A stretch of DNA of 64,000 bases. Source: JAEYZS01 sp964469265. GTDB taxonomy: Bacteria > Bdellovibrionota > Bdellovibrionia > Bdellovibrionales > JAEYZS01. A program made the translations under genes and the position numbers. The notes beneath the pieces were generated by a model. It was not told the DNA's origin. It was given only the letters and a program-made list of their open reading frames with translations, and did not search any database. Positions 32,934 through 42,230 of the stretch are shown here, piece by piece. Each line of letters begins with the position of its first letter. Within the stretch, counting starts at the first letter, position 1. The DNA is taken from contig CAYXYF010000001.1 in the NCBI GenBank assembly GCA_964469265.1, positions 155,565 to 219,564 on the forward strand, in the 5' to 3' direction.

Positions 32934-34402
32934 TGAAATTTTTAAAACAAAGTCTTCTAGAAACAAGAGCCAAAATTCGCGCTGGGGAAGTTAAGGCAGC
33001 AGATGTTGTGACAGAGTCCCTATCGCAAATTAAGAAATACGATAAAGAGATCAATTCATTTATTACGCTTAATGAACAAGCGCTAAAACAAGCAGAAGAA
33101 ATCGACAAAAAGATAAAAAACGGTGAAGAGGTCGGGCGGCTTGCAGGCATCCCAATTGCTGTAAAAGACTTGTTTTGTACAAAAGGTCTTCGTACGACGG
33201 CAGCTTCAAAAATTTTAAATGATTTTGTACCGCCTTACTCATCAACAGTGGTGGAGAGGCTTGAAGCCGAAGGTGCGATTATAATTGGTAAAACCAATTG
33301 CGATGAATTTGCGATGGGTTCTAGCAATGAGAACTCAGCTTTTGGGAATGTGCAAAATCCATGGAGAAAAGGCCATGTTGCCGGCGGCTCAAGTGGTGGA
33401 GCAGCAGCAGCCCAGGCAGCGCGGTTTGTTCTTGGCTCCTTAGGAACAGACACTGGTGGCTCTATTCGTCAACCAGCTAGTTTGTGTGGCCTTTACGGTA
33501 TAAAGCCTACCTATGGACGCGTGAGCCGCTATGGTGTAATTGCCTACGCATCGTCTTTGGATCAGCCGGGGCCAATGGCATCTTCGACAAAGGATGTTGC
33601 AGAAATTTTAAGTGTCATTGCGGGCCATGATAAAAATGATTCAACATCCTCTCAAGAAGCTGTTCCACATTATGTCGAATCTTTATCCAAAGACATGTCT
33701 AAAATGACAATTGGTATTCCCAAAGAATATTTCAGTGACGATTTAAATCCTGAAATTAAGGAAGTCGTTTTAAACGCGATCGAAAAACTAAAATCACAGG
33801 GCGCAACTTTTAAAGAAGTGAGCCTTCCTCACACCAAGCTTGCAGTTCCAGTCTATTATTTAATTGCAACAAGTGAAGCATCAAGCAACCTGTCTCGTTA
33901 CGATGGCATTCGGTACGGATTAAGAGTTTCATCTCAGGACCTTAACGAACTTTACAGCCAAACGCGCTCAGACGGTTTTGGAACAGAGGTCAAAAAGCGT
34001 ATTATGCTAGGTACATTTGCTCTGTCGAGCGGCTATTATGATGCTTATTACAAGAAAGCGTCACAAGTAAGAAGACTTATTCAACAAGATTTTTTAAAAG
34101 CGTTTACAGATTGTGATGCAATGATTTCACCAGTCACCACTTCAACGGCATTTAAAATTGGCGAGCGAATTAAAAATACAATTTCAATGTATTACAACGA
34201 TATATTTACCACCTCAAGTAACCTTGCGGGCATTCCTAGCATGAGTATTCCAGGGGGGCTATCAAAGGACGGCCTTCCAATCGGAGTTCAAATCATGGCT
34301 CCGCATTTTAAAGAGCAAACAATTTTTAATATCTCTCAGAGTTTAGAAGAAAATCTTGGAGTTGATTTGGCAATGAAAGGTGGAATGATCGATGGCTTAT
34401 AG
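32933..34402 (+). CDS. gatA: Asp/Glu-tRNA amidotransferase subunit A
   Basis: Amidase subunit that releases ammonia from glutamine, 489 residues. The Ser-cis-Ser-Lys triad is seen as AVKDLF (Lys about 78), AGGSSGGAAAA (Ser about 153) and GTDTGGSIRQPA (Ser about 176). The family GKTNCDEFAMGSSN loop is present. The gene overlaps gatC by 1 bp and gatB by 11 bp, so all three are co-translated. Confidence 0.97.
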   Translation: MKFLKQSLLETRAKIRAGEVKAADVVTESLSQIKKYDKEINSFITLNEQALKQAEEIDKKIKNGEEVGRLAGIPIAVKDLFCTKGLRTTAASKILNDFVPPYSSTVVERLEAEGAIIIGKTNCDEFAMGSSNENSAFGNVQNPWRKGHVAGGSSGGAAAAQAARFVLGSLGTDTGGSIRQPASLCGLYGIKPTYGRVSRYGVIAYASSLDQPGPMASSTKDVAEILSVIAGHDKNDSTSSQEAVPHYVESLSKDMSKMTIGIPKEYFSDDLNPEIKEVVLNAIEKLKSQGATFKEVSLPHTKLAVPVYYLIATSEASSNLSRYDGIRYGLRVSSQDLNELYSQTRSDGFGTEVKKRIMLGTFALSSGYYDAYYKKASQVRRLIQQDFLKAFTDCDAMISPVTTSTAFKIGERIKNTISMYYNDIFTTSSNLAGIPSMSIPGGLSKDGLPIGVQIMAPHFKEQTIFNISQSLEENLGVDLAMKGGMIDGL

Positions 34403-35825
34403 TGATTATGAAACAGTAATCGGTTTAGAGATTCACGCACAGTTTTTGACAAACTCAAAACTTTTTTGCCGTTGTTCTGCTCGCTTCGGCGGTGGCGATA
34501 ATGAAAACACTTGTCCAGTTTGCACAGGAATGCCAGGAGCATTACCTGTATTGAATGAGAAGGTTGTGGAGTTTGCAGTAAAGACAGGCCTTGCTCTAAA
34601 CTGTAAAATCAACACACAGTCGTCTTTCTCTAGAAAAAACTATTTTTATCCTGATTTACCGAAGGGCTATCAGATATCTCAATTCGATGAGCCCGTCTGT
34701 GGCGAGGGCTTTGTAGAAATCATTGTAAATGGTGAAAAAAAGAAAATCGGTATTACAAGAGCTCATATCGAAGAAGACGCTGGAAAATCCACCCACCACG
34801 GTGAGTTTACGCTCGTAAACTTAAATCGTAGCTCAGTACCTCTTTTAGAAATTGTTTCAGAGCCAGATATGAGATCCCCACAAGAGGCTGCCGAATATGC
34901 TCGTACAATCCGATCCATTCTACGTTACCTCGGAGTTTGTGACGGAAACCTTGAAGAAGGTTCCATGCGCTGTGACTGTAACGTGAGTGTAAGAAAAAAG
35001 GGCGAAAAAAAGTTTGGCACAAGAGCTGAGTTAAAAAATATTAACTCTTTTAGATTTATCGAAAAAGCGATTCAGTACGAAGTCGAAAGACAAATTGACG
35101 CTATCGAGGCTGGAGAAACCATTGTCCAAGAGACAAGGCTCTATGACTCTGCAAAAAATAAAACTTTTTCAATGAGATCAAAAGAAGAAGCCCATGATTA
35201 CAGATATTTCCCAGAGCCAGATCTGCTTCCATTAGTGTTTGATGAGGCGTACGTAGAAAAAATAAAAACAAAATTGCCAGAGCTTCCTGCTGAAAGGGCT
35301 TCTCGGTTTTTGAAAGAATATAATATTCCAGAGTACGACGCTCAGATTATTACTTTAGAAAGAGAAATGGCAGACTACTATGAAGTTGTTGTCAAAGTTT
35401 GCAAAAATCCAAAGCTTGCTTCAAACTGGATTTTATCGGAGCTTCTAAGGGAGCTAAACAACTCTAAAACAGATATTGCTGACTGCCCGATAAAGCCTGA
35501 GGCGCTGGGCGAGATGATTGCGCTCATTGATGATGGGACAATATCGGGTCGAATAGCAAAAACAGTATTTGCAGAGATGTACTCCACTGGTAAGTCTGCA
35601 AATGAAATAGTTAAGAGCCAGGGTTTGACTCAGGTGACAGACCCTGCGGCCATCGAAAAAATTATTGATGAAGTCATGGCGGCAAATCCAAATCAATTAA
35701 ACGATTACCGCTCAGGTAAGGAAAAATTATTTGGATTCTTCGTCGGTCAAGCGATGAAGGCCTCAAAGGGAATGGCCAGCCCAGACGTTCTCAATGAACT
35801 TTTAAAGAAAAAGCTAAAAGGATAA
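34392..35825 (+). CDS. gatB: Asp/Glu-tRNA amidotransferase subunit B
   Basis: Transamidase/kinase subunit, 477 residues. Typical are the start YETVIGLEIHAQ, the zinc-binding cysteines (LFCRCSARF ... TCPVCTGMPG), the RSSVPLLEIVSEPDMRSP-like block and the YRYFPEPDLLPL strand. The C-terminal helical and YqeY-like tail domains (about 310-477) bind the tRNA. The ATG is 11 bp inside gatA. Confidence 0.97.
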   Translation: MAYSDYETVIGLEIHAQFLTNSKLFCRCSARFGGGDNENTCPVCTGMPGALPVLNEKVVEFAVKTGLALNCKINTQSSFSRKNYFYPDLPKGYQISQFDEPVCGEGFVEIIVNGEKKKIGITRAHIEEDAGKSTHHGEFTLVNLNRSSVPLLEIVSEPDMRSPQEAAEYARTIRSILRYLGVCDGNLEEGSMRCDCNVSVRKKGEKKFGTRAELKNINSFRFIEKAIQYEVERQIDAIEAGETIVQETRLYDSAKNKTFSMRSKEEAHDYRYFPEPDLLPLVFDEAYVEKIKTKLPELPAERASRFLKEYNIPEYDAQIITLEREMADYYEVVVKVCKNPKLASNWILSELLRELNNSKTDIADCPIKPEALGEMIALIDDGTISGRIAKTVFAEMYSTGKSANEIVKSQGLTQVTDPAAIEKIIDEVMAANPNQLNDYRSGKEKLFGFFVGQAMKASKGMASPDVLNELLKKKLKG

Positions 35826-35841
35826 ACTAAAAGGAGTTTTT

Positions 35842-36843
35842 GTGAAGAAGACGATAATTATTCTTGCGATCATGCTGGGAGTAATTGTCGCGCTTTTATC
35901 TATCATTCCCCTCTTTATTGATATCAACAAACACGTGAAGCCTCTTTTGGTTTCTGCTGTTGAAGAGAACACTGAATTTAAAATCGATTTATCAGATCTC
36001 AAGTTAACGTTATATCAAGGCGTGCGTCTTTCTACAGATGCAGTAAAAATCACGAAAGAAGATTTAGAAATTGTCGTTTCTAAAGTAGAAATCATTGCTC
36101 CCTACTCTGCCCTTCTAAGATCTCCTCAAAAATTGATGGATTCGCTTAAAGTCGGATTAAGGGCTTCAAAAATCTCGATTAACAATAAATTGTTAATCAT
36201 AGAGGGGTTTGGGAGTGACCTCGTTAAAACTAAGGATCATATAAGAATTGATAATGGGCGCTTTAGAGCTTTTGACGGCCAAGGGTATGCAACCGCCGTG
36301 ACCAATTTAAGCGGAGATGTCACAACAAATCTTGAATTTGAAGTAAGGAACGGTCGCTGGCCAGTTCAAAAACTAAAAGATGAGCTTATAGAAAAAGTAA
36401 AAGATATACCGCGCGCAGAGAAGCTTGTGCGTGATTTTCACATTGATGATCGTTTTGAATCCTTAAAAGGAAAAATTGTAACGAGCGATGAAACCATAAG
36501 AGTTGAATCTATAAACCTAAATATTCCTGCAAATGAAATCGCCGTTAACGGATCAGGAACAATTGTGAAAAAGCAGCTGAAAATGACGGCGCAGCTTTTG
36601 ATACCTCTTAACAACATACCGTCAGATTTAAAAGCTTCAGATGGGCGCGCAAAGATTCCATTAGACATTGCAGGCACAACCGCTGATCCAAAAGTTATAT
36701 GGGACCGAGCCATTGACCTCGTTGTTCGTGCGTACACAAAAGACGAAGGAAAAGAAATTTTAAAAAAAGAAGTTAAAAGGCTTAAAGAGAAATTACTAAA
36801 AGATGAAAAGGTAAAAGATTTCATTGAGGGATTAAAATTTTGA
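35842..36843 (+). CDS. AsmA-like envelope protein
   Basis: A 333-residue protein with one N-terminal membrane segment (about 3-25) and a long beta-rich periplasmic part typical of AsmA/TamB-like lipid-transport or assembly proteins: opening FIDINKHVKPLLVSAVEENT, strands such as ISINNKLLIIEGFG, and a lysine-rich helical C-terminus. The start is GTG with an AAGGAG site. It follows gatB by 16 bp and overlaps the Ppx/GppA start by 4 bp. The family assignment is by layout; the cargo is unknown. Confidence 0.65.
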   Translation: MKKTIIILAIMLGVIVALLSIIPLFIDINKHVKPLLVSAVEENTEFKIDLSDLKLTLYQGVRLSTDAVKITKEDLEIVVSKVEIIAPYSALLRSPQKLMDSLKVGLRASKISINNKLLIIEGFGSDLVKTKDHIRIDNGRFRAFDGQGYATAVTNLSGDVTTNLEFEVRNGRWPVQKLKDELIEKVKDIPRAEKLVRDFHIDDRFESLKGKIVTSDETIRVESINLNIPANEIAVNGSGTIVKKQLKMTAQLLIPLNNIPSDLKASDGRAKIPLDIAGTTADPKVIWDRAIDLVVRAYTKDEGKEILKKEVKRLKEKLLKDEKVKDFIEGLKF

Positions 36844-37736
36844 GAGTGGCTGCAATTGATTTAGGTTCAAATTCATTTTTATGTTTAATTGCGGAAGCAG
36901 GCAAAAACGGTCAGTTAAAAGAACTCTACGATACAATCGAATACGTCAAACTCGGTGAGGGAGTTCATCAAAATAAAGTTTTTAGTGAGGGTGCCCTCAA
37001 GCGAGCTGAAGACGCATTTATTAAATTCGATCGGCTTATAAAAAAGTACAACGTAGATAAAGTCGTATCCGTTGCGACAAGTGCAGCTCGCGACGTTTCA
37101 AACCGTGATCGCTTTTTTGATCTGGGGAAAAAATATAATATTCCCATTGATATCGTTTCTGGTGAGAGAGAAGCCGAGCTAACTTATCTAGGGGTACTAT
37201 CGGGGCGACCTGATCGACCGAATTTTTGTGTGATCGATATTGGCGGCGGATCAACAGAGTTTGCTTATAAAAAACAAGATAAGCTGCATGCAGTAAGTTT
37301 TAATATCGGATGTGTGCGGCTTACAGAATTATTTTTGCACTCAGAACCCGAGGTAGCGACTGAAATCAATGCTTTTAGAAATTATTTAAAAAAGAATTTA
37401 GTGAATATAGATTTTGGTGGTTTAGAGCTTGTCGGAGTTGCAGGAACGCCCACTACCCTAGCATCTCTTCATTTAGAAAAAGATTTTGATCCAACTTTAA
37501 TTGATAATTTTGAATTAACTAAAGGCCATATTGGTCAGCTTATAGAAAAGATGAATAAACTAACCGTTGGAGAGCGAAGACAGCTAAAAGGTATCGACGC
37601 TCCTCGCGCAGACGTGATTATGGCAGGTGCGCTAATTTTGGAACATGTTTTAGAAGAGACAGGCCTTGATAAAATCACGGTCTCAAGCCGCGGAGTTCGT
37701 TACGGACTCGCGTTTCAAACTCTGGGATGTAAATGA
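36840..37736 (+). CDS. Ppx/GppA family phosphatase
   Basis: A 298-residue ASKHA-fold protein. It opens with RVAAIDLGSNSFLCLIAE, has VSVATSAARDVSNR, the EREAELTYLGVLSG block and the phosphate-binding VIDIGGGSTEF (about 132-142). It probably degrades polyphosphate or (p)ppGpp. This short form lacks the C-terminal HD-like domains of the E. coli enzymes. Its start is TTG at 36840, overlapping the AsmA-like stop; a GTG two codons on is an alternative. A 4-bp overlap links it to the next gene. Confidence 0.92.
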   Translation: MRVAAIDLGSNSFLCLIAEAGKNGQLKELYDTIEYVKLGEGVHQNKVFSEGALKRAEDAFIKFDRLIKKYNVDKVVSVATSAARDVSNRDRFFDLGKKYNIPIDIVSGEREAELTYLGVLSGRPDRPNFCVIDIGGGSTEFAYKKQDKLHAVSFNIGCVRLTELFLHSEPEVATEINAFRNYLKKNLVNIDFGGLELVGVAGTPTTLASLHLEKDFDPTLIDNFELTKGHIGQLIEKMNKLTVGERRQLKGIDAPRADVIMAGALILEHVLEETGLDKITVSSRGVRYGLAFQTLGCK

Positions 37737-38188
37737 AAAAACTTTTATTTATTATAATTCTTAGTTTTTTTTCAGTAAGTTCTTATGGCCAGTTATTTGG
37801 TAAGGTCGACTGCGATCTTATCTTGAAGGCTGAGTTTAAAAAACGGAAAATCCAGGTCTGCAACAAGACTTTAGATGTGGAAATTGCCGATAATGATTGG
37901 CTTCGAAGCATAGGACTTATGTGCAGAAAAGAGCTTGCGAAGGGCTCTGGGATGCTATTTATTTTCGATAGTCCTAGAAAACTTTCTTTTTGGATGAAGA
38001 GCACCTATATACCTTTATCTATTGCCTATTTTACAAAAGATAAAGTCCTAAGAGACGTGTTCCACATGGAGCCACTCAACGATAAAAAGACTTACGTCAG
38101 TACAAAAGATTCTTTGTATGCTCTTGAAGTTAATCGGGGTTGGTTTGAAGAAAACAAAATTAAGGCTGGCTGTAAACTCGAATTGTAA
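37733..38188 (+). CDS. DUF192 family secreted protein
   Basis: A 151-residue protein with a signal peptide (about 1-19) and the DUF192 fold: SIGLMCRKELAKGSGMLFIF, then SFWMKSTYIPLSIAYF and a GWFEENKIKAG end. Four cysteines may form disulfides. The family is widespread in bacteria and archaea; its function is unknown. It overlaps the Ppx/GppA gene by 4 bp. Confidence 0.88.
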   Translation: MKKLLFIIILSFFSVSSYGQLFGKVDCDLILKAEFKKRKIQVCNKTLDVEIADNDWLRSIGLMCRKELAKGSGMLFIFDSPRKLSFWMKSTYIPLSIAYFTKDKVLRDVFHMEPLNDKKTYVSTKDSLYALEVNRGWFEENKIKAGCKLEL

Positions 38189-38237
38189 CGAGCTAGCCTA
38201 ACAACCGCACGACTAGACCCTCTAGGAAAAAACTCTT

Positions 38238-38267
38238 TTAACATATGCTCAATTAGTGATTTAATAT
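38238..38267 (+). promoter_or_regulatory. Candidate promoter of the LysM lipoprotein gene
   Basis: TTAACA (38238-38243, 5 of 6 matches) and TAATAT (38262-38267, 4 of 6) with an 18-base spacer, about 70 bases before the lipoprotein start. Confidence 0.35.
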
Positions 38268-38337
38268 TTATAGCAGGGTGACGATATGTATTTGTAAGAA
38301 TATATATTTTTTAATTTAGCAACAAGGAAATTTGCCC

Positions 38338-39678
38338 ATGAAATTCAAAGTACTAACATTATTACTAACCTTAGGTCTTCTGGTAAACGTGGGATGTTCA
38401 TCGTCGAGTCCCGAAGATGTTGATTTAGAAATGGCAGATGCGGAAAACTCTGAGTTCTACGGAGAAGGCGAAGAGTTCGCCGAGGGCGATTTCGTAGACA
38501 GTGCTGACGATTTTGCTGAAGGAAGCTTTGAAGGTGAAGAATTTGCAGGCGGCGAAGAGTTTGTAGACGATTTAGCTCCAACAGATGACTTTGCAGCAGA
38601 TGAAGAAGTTGTAGCTGGTACTGATACTGCTTTTGATAGCGGCGGAGAGTTTGTGGATACATCCTTTGACTCTGCTCCAGCGGAAGAAAGTGTTTTTGAA
38701 GACACAACGTCTTTTGCTGACGCTCCAGCAGAACCTGCGCCAACATATGATGATAGTTCGTACGCAGACACTTCTTATTCAGATAGTTCATATGAAGACA
38801 CTTCTTATGACGACACTTCTTACAGTGATTCTGGTTATGATACTGCAGGGACTACCAGCTATGATAGCGTTAGCGACACGCCAAGATGGGTTCCTGTAAA
38901 GAAGATCGCGACAATCCCATTTACTAAAAATGGTGTGCTTGTAAACGCTGTTTATCTTGCACGACCAGGTGATGACTTAACATCTATTTCTCAAAAAATT
39001 TGGGGAATGGACAATTCAAGTGAAATTCTGAAGGTGAATCCAAACTTAGCAAATGCTGTTAAGGTTGGTGATAAAGTATATTACAATTCTCCGAAGCGTC
39101 CTCAAGACTCAAGCAGTCTACTGACATATTATGAAGATAATGGAATCGCTGCTCAAACATACGTTTCCCAAGACGGAGATAACATTAGAGCCGTTTCCAA
39201 AAATCTCTTAGGTGATGAGAACTCATGGAAAGAAGTTTGGGCAACAAACTTTGATGTTGAATCAAAAGCTGAGATTGCAGGTGGATTACAGTTAAGATAC
39301 TGGCCAGCGGGTGCAGTAGCGGCTCCTTCTTTACCAAGCATGGCGCAAACTATGCCTGAGCCAGTTGAAGAAGCTCCAATGATGCCAGAGCCAACACCTG
39401 ACATGCCCGTTGCGGATTCATCAATGGACATGATGCAAGACGATTTCGCACTTCCAGACGACATGGCAACAGCTGGTACAATGGCAGCAGTTGAGCCGCC
39501 TCCACCGCCGCCGCCACCACAACCTGCTCAAAAAACTGTAGCATCAAGCGAAGAAAAAGACTTAACGTTTATGCTCTCTGCAGGCGGCCTACTGTTGGTC
39601 GGAGTCGGAATACTACTTGGTATTATCAGAAAGGGTAGAGCGCGTAAGATGAGCATGAATACTCATACGCAAATCTAA
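38338..39678 (+). CDS. FimV-like LysM lipoprotein with acidic repeats
   Basis: A 446-residue protein. A signal peptide ends in the lipobox LVNVGC (Cys about 20). Residues 27-185 are extremely acidic and repetitive (EEFAGGEEF; SYADTSYSDSSYEDTSY runs). A LysM domain (about 205-250, RPGDDLTSISQKIWG) and a second LysM-like segment (about 275-320, DGDNIRAVSKNLLGD) follow, then a Pro/Met-rich linker with a polyproline stretch, and a final transmembrane helix (about 412-431) with a basic tail RKGRARK. That is a double anchor, lipid at the N-terminus and helix at the C-terminus. The layout resembles FimV polar-hub proteins. I start at ATG 38338; the TTG two codons upstream adds only two residues. Confidence 0.8.
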   Translation: MKFKVLTLLLTLGLLVNVGCSSSSPEDVDLEMADAENSEFYGEGEEFAEGDFVDSADDFAEGSFEGEEFAGGEEFVDDLAPTDDFAADEEVVAGTDTAFDSGGEFVDTSFDSAPAEESVFEDTTSFADAPAEPAPTYDDSSYADTSYSDSSYEDTSYDDTSYSDSGYDTAGTTSYDSVSDTPRWVPVKKIATIPFTKNGVLVNAVYLARPGDDLTSISQKIWGMDNSSEILKVNPNLANAVKVGDKVYYNSPKRPQDSSSLLTYYEDNGIAAQTYVSQDGDNIRAVSKNLLGDENSWKEVWATNFDVESKAEIAGGLQLRYWPAGAVAAPSLPSMAQTMPEPVEEAPMMPEPTPDMPVADSSMDMMQDDFALPDDMATAGTMAAVEPPPPPPPPQPAQKTVASSEEKDLTFMLSAGGLLLVGVGILLGIIRKGRARKMSMNTHTQI

Positions 39679-39702
39679 TTTAAGACAAAATAAAGTCGAA
39701 AC

Positions 39703-39733
39703 AAAAAACCCAAGCCGAGTGCTTGGGTTTTTT
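39703..39733. terminator. Bidirectional intrinsic terminator
   Basis: CCCAAGC/GCTTGGG stem (39709-39715 and 39721-39727), CGAGT loop, A6 before and T6 after. It serves the LysM lipoprotein gene and possibly the convergent PilZ gene. Confidence 0.92.
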
Positions 39734-39769
39734 ATTATCTAAAGAAACTTTTTTTAAAAGTTTGCTTTT

Positions 39770-40138
39770 TTAAATCGCTTTTTTAAAGATAGTCTCAAGA
39801 ATTGATCGGCGATTCTCTCGAGAGGATTCGACAAAGTACATGAGGTCATCAATAAGCTGAACATCACGATTGTTGAATGGGAGGAAATTAACTCCTGCTC
39901 CAGATTCGTTTTTCCAAACGATGGTTGCTTGAATCTTTCTGCGTCTTCCACTGACTTCAAAGTAAAGACAAAGCTTTTCTTGTGTTTGTAGTTTTGCTGT
40001 ATCCGTTTTTAAAAATGCCCCTGTTAAGCTAATATTGGAAAGCACTCCTTTGGAGTCTTGTCTTGCGTAAGACTTCTTATAATTGATATCCAAAGCTAAC
40101 GGAATACGTCGCGCTGGGGTCTTGGTTGGCTCCATCAT
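39770..40138 (-). CDS. PilZ-domain protein
   Basis: A 122-residue cytoplasmic c-di-GMP effector-type protein. The RxxxR motif appears as ARRIPLAL (about 8-15) and the D/NxSxxG motif as LSNISLTGAF (about 37-46), and the PilZ beta-barrel follows to ASGAGVNFLPF. The double-arginine signature is RR rather than the common RxxxR, so ligand binding needs proof. It is transcribed towards the FimV-like gene terminator; PilZ proteins often regulate motility or adhesion. Confidence 0.85.
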   Translation of the reverse strand: MMEPTKTPARRIPLALDINYKKSYARQDSKGVLSNISLTGAFLKTDTAKLQTQEKLCLYFEVSGRRRKIQATIVWKNESGAGVNFLPFNNRDVQLIDDLMYFVESSRENRRSILETIFKKAI

Positions 40139-40276
40139 AAAATTTACTCCTCGGCCTATGTAGATATATCGGCATTTATTAGAGAAATTTAAGTATTCTC
40201 ATAGTGAGACAAATGTGTTTCAAAGTGATAAAAAACCAAGGGATACGGCCACTTAAAAAGAAATTTGAATTGAGCA

Positions 40277-40304
40277 TTGACAAAATTCTCAAACTGAAGA
40301 AAAT
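40277..40304 (+). promoter_or_regulatory. Candidate rho promoter
   Basis: TTGACA (40277-40282, perfect -35), a 16-base spacer, then GAAAAT (40299-40304, 4 of 6), about 112 bases before the rho start. The long leader would fit the autoregulated rho leaders known from other bacteria. Confidence 0.3.
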
Positions 40305-40415
40305 AGAAGAATCCAAGGACTTCAAACCCATTAAAATCCATCACATTATGATCGATCAATGGTAATTCAACCTGTTTTTTAATCAAAAGATTCCATCCAC
40401 AAGGAGATAGTATTA

Positions 40416-42029
40416 ATGTCTGAAGAAAAGAAAAGCTCTGAGGAAGGGCAGAAGAAGAGATCATTTCGTGCAAAAAAGCCTGAGTCTCAAGAAGAATCCT
40501 CTGCAGCTCCAGCGAAAGAAGCAAGAGAAACAAAAGAAACCAAAGAAGACTCTCAGCGCGACAGTGGGGGCAATAATGGAAACGGCGGCAGAAGAAATAA
40601 CCGCAACCACGATAGAAAGAATTTCCGTAGAGACCGAAACGATCGAAATGACAGACATAACGACAGACACAACGAGAGATACGAGGCCCAAGATGCTGAC
40701 AACGGCAATGGAGATAATGGCATAAACGGAGATGAAGAAGAAGATATAGCCGTTCAGCTCACCGAAGAAGAAAGAAAAGAGCTAAACTCCAAAGACCTAA
40801 AAACTAAAAACATCACTCAACTCTTAGAACTTGCAAATAAACTTGGTGTTGCTCATGCCGCGGGTATGAGACGACAAGATATGATATTTGAAATCTTAAA
40901 AAGAGCAGCAAGATTTGGAGACATTTATGGTCACGGAGTTCTTGAAATCCTACCAGACGGTTACGGATTTTTAAGATCACCAGATTATAACTACCTTCCA
41001 GGTCCCGATGACATTTACGTCAGTCCGTCACAGATTAGAAGAATTGGTTTAAGAACAGGGGATACCGTTAGCGGAACTGTTCGACCGCCGAAGGACGGAG
41101 AGAGATATTTTGCGCTTCTTAAGATTGAAACCCTTAACCACGAGGCTCCTGAAAAAGCGAAGGAAAAGATTTTATTTGATAACTTAACTCCGCTTTATCC
41201 TGAAAAAAGATTAAATCTCGAGTTCACACCAAACAACTACACAACAAGAGTTATCGACTTAATGTCTCCGCTCGGTAAAGGGCAAAGAGCATTGATTGTT
41301 GCTCCTCCAAGAACAGGTAAAACGGTTCTAATGCAAGAGGTAGCCAATGCGATTTCTACCAATCATCCAGAGGTAAAACTAATTGTATTGTTAATTGATG
41401 AAAGACCTGAGGAAGTAACTGATATGCTCCGAAGCGTGAAGGGCGAAGTTGTTTCATCAACTTTTGATGAGCCGCCAACTCGTCACGTACAGGTTGCAGA
41501 AATGGTTATTGAAAAAGCAAAGCGTCTTGTTGAGCATAAGCATGATGTGGTGATTCTTTTAGACTCCATCACTCGTCTTGCAAGAGCATACAACACGGTT
41601 GTTCCTCCATCTGGAAAAATCTTATCTGGTGGTGTAGATTCAAATGCTCTTCATAAGCCAAAAAGATTTTTTGGTGCCGCAAGAAATATCGAAGAAGGCG
41701 GTAGCTTAACCATCATTGCAACAGCTCTTATTGATACGGGCTCAAGAATGGATGAAGTTATTTTTGAGGAATTTAAAGGAACAGGTAACGCTGAAATCCA
41801 CCTTGACCGAAAACTCATGGAAAAACGTATTTTCCCTTGCATGGACATCAATAAATCAGGCACTCGAAAAGAGGATCTCCTCATCGATAAGGCCGATTTA
41901 AACCGAATTTGGATCCTTCGTAAGGTTCTGGCTCCGATGAACGTTGTGGATAGTATGGAGTTCATTTTAGGGAAACTCTCTGAAACCAAATCTAATACAG
42001 AGTTCCTAGCCAACATGGGTGGCAAGTAA
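40416..42029 (+). CDS. rho: Transcription termination factor Rho with long disordered N-terminus
   Basis: RNA-dependent ATPase that terminates transcription, 537 residues versus about 420 in E. coli. Residues 1-115 are an extra low-complexity domain rich in Lys/Glu, then in Arg, Asn, Asp and His (RNDRNDRHNDRHNERYE). The Rho_N helical domain (about 125-165), the RNA-binding cold-shock domain (HGVLEILPDGYGFLRS) and the motor with Walker A APPRTGKT (about 295-302) and LDSITRLARAYN follow. An AAGGAG site lies 9 bases before the ATG. The N-terminal extension resembles those of Rho proteins that form condensates. Confidence 0.96.
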   Translation: MSEEKKSSEEGQKKRSFRAKKPESQEESSAAPAKEARETKETKEDSQRDSGGNNGNGGRRNNRNHDRKNFRRDRNDRNDRHNDRHNERYEAQDADNGNGDNGINGDEEEDIAVQLTEEERKELNSKDLKTKNITQLLELANKLGVAHAAGMRRQDMIFEILKRAARFGDIYGHGVLEILPDGYGFLRSPDYNYLPGPDDIYVSPSQIRRIGLRTGDTVSGTVRPPKDGERYFALLKIETLNHEAPEKAKEKILFDNLTPLYPEKRLNLEFTPNNYTTRVIDLMSPLGKGQRALIVAPPRTGKTVLMQEVANAISTNHPEVKLIVLLIDERPEEVTDMLRSVKGEVVSSTFDEPPTRHVQVAEMVIEKAKRLVEHKHDVVILLDSITRLARAYNTVVPPSGKILSGGVDSNALHKPKRFFGAARNIEEGGSLTIIATALIDTGSRMDEVIFEEFKGTGNAEIHLDRKLMEKRIFPCMDINKSGTRKEDLLIDKADLNRIWILRKVLAPMNVVDSMEFILGKLSETKSNTEFLANMGGK

Positions 42030-42230
42030 GTATTTGAATTAATTAGTTAATTAAGTGGTTTTTTCGGTGCGCCGCAAAAACAGCAGCGCGCCGCTGAGCG
42101 TCTAAAAGAATGTGGAAAAGTCTGTGTACGAAGAGGGTGGGGGGTCCAGTTTTGAAAAATTCGCCCAATCGCTTGATTTTACACCGAAATGATGAGAGAA
42201 AGTTGCACTTCACGTGAAAGGAAAATTGTC

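Noticed and set aside
38345..38899. Long frames opposite and within the FimV-like acidic repeat region
   Set aside because: Low-complexity repeats open several frames at once; the lipoprotein frame alone has a signal peptide, LysM domains and a clear start.
40461..40725. Frames overlapping the low-complexity rho N-terminus
   Set aside because: They arise from repetitive codons; the rho frame is continuous and has the family domains downstream.
42040..42110. GCGCCGC repeats after rho as an intrinsic terminator
   Set aside because: GC-rich arms are present but their pairing is imperfect and no T-run follows them.
42100..42130. DnaA-box-like TTTTCCACA (complement of TGTGGAAAA) upstream of rpmE
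   Set aside because: A single mismatch site without a partner; common by chance.
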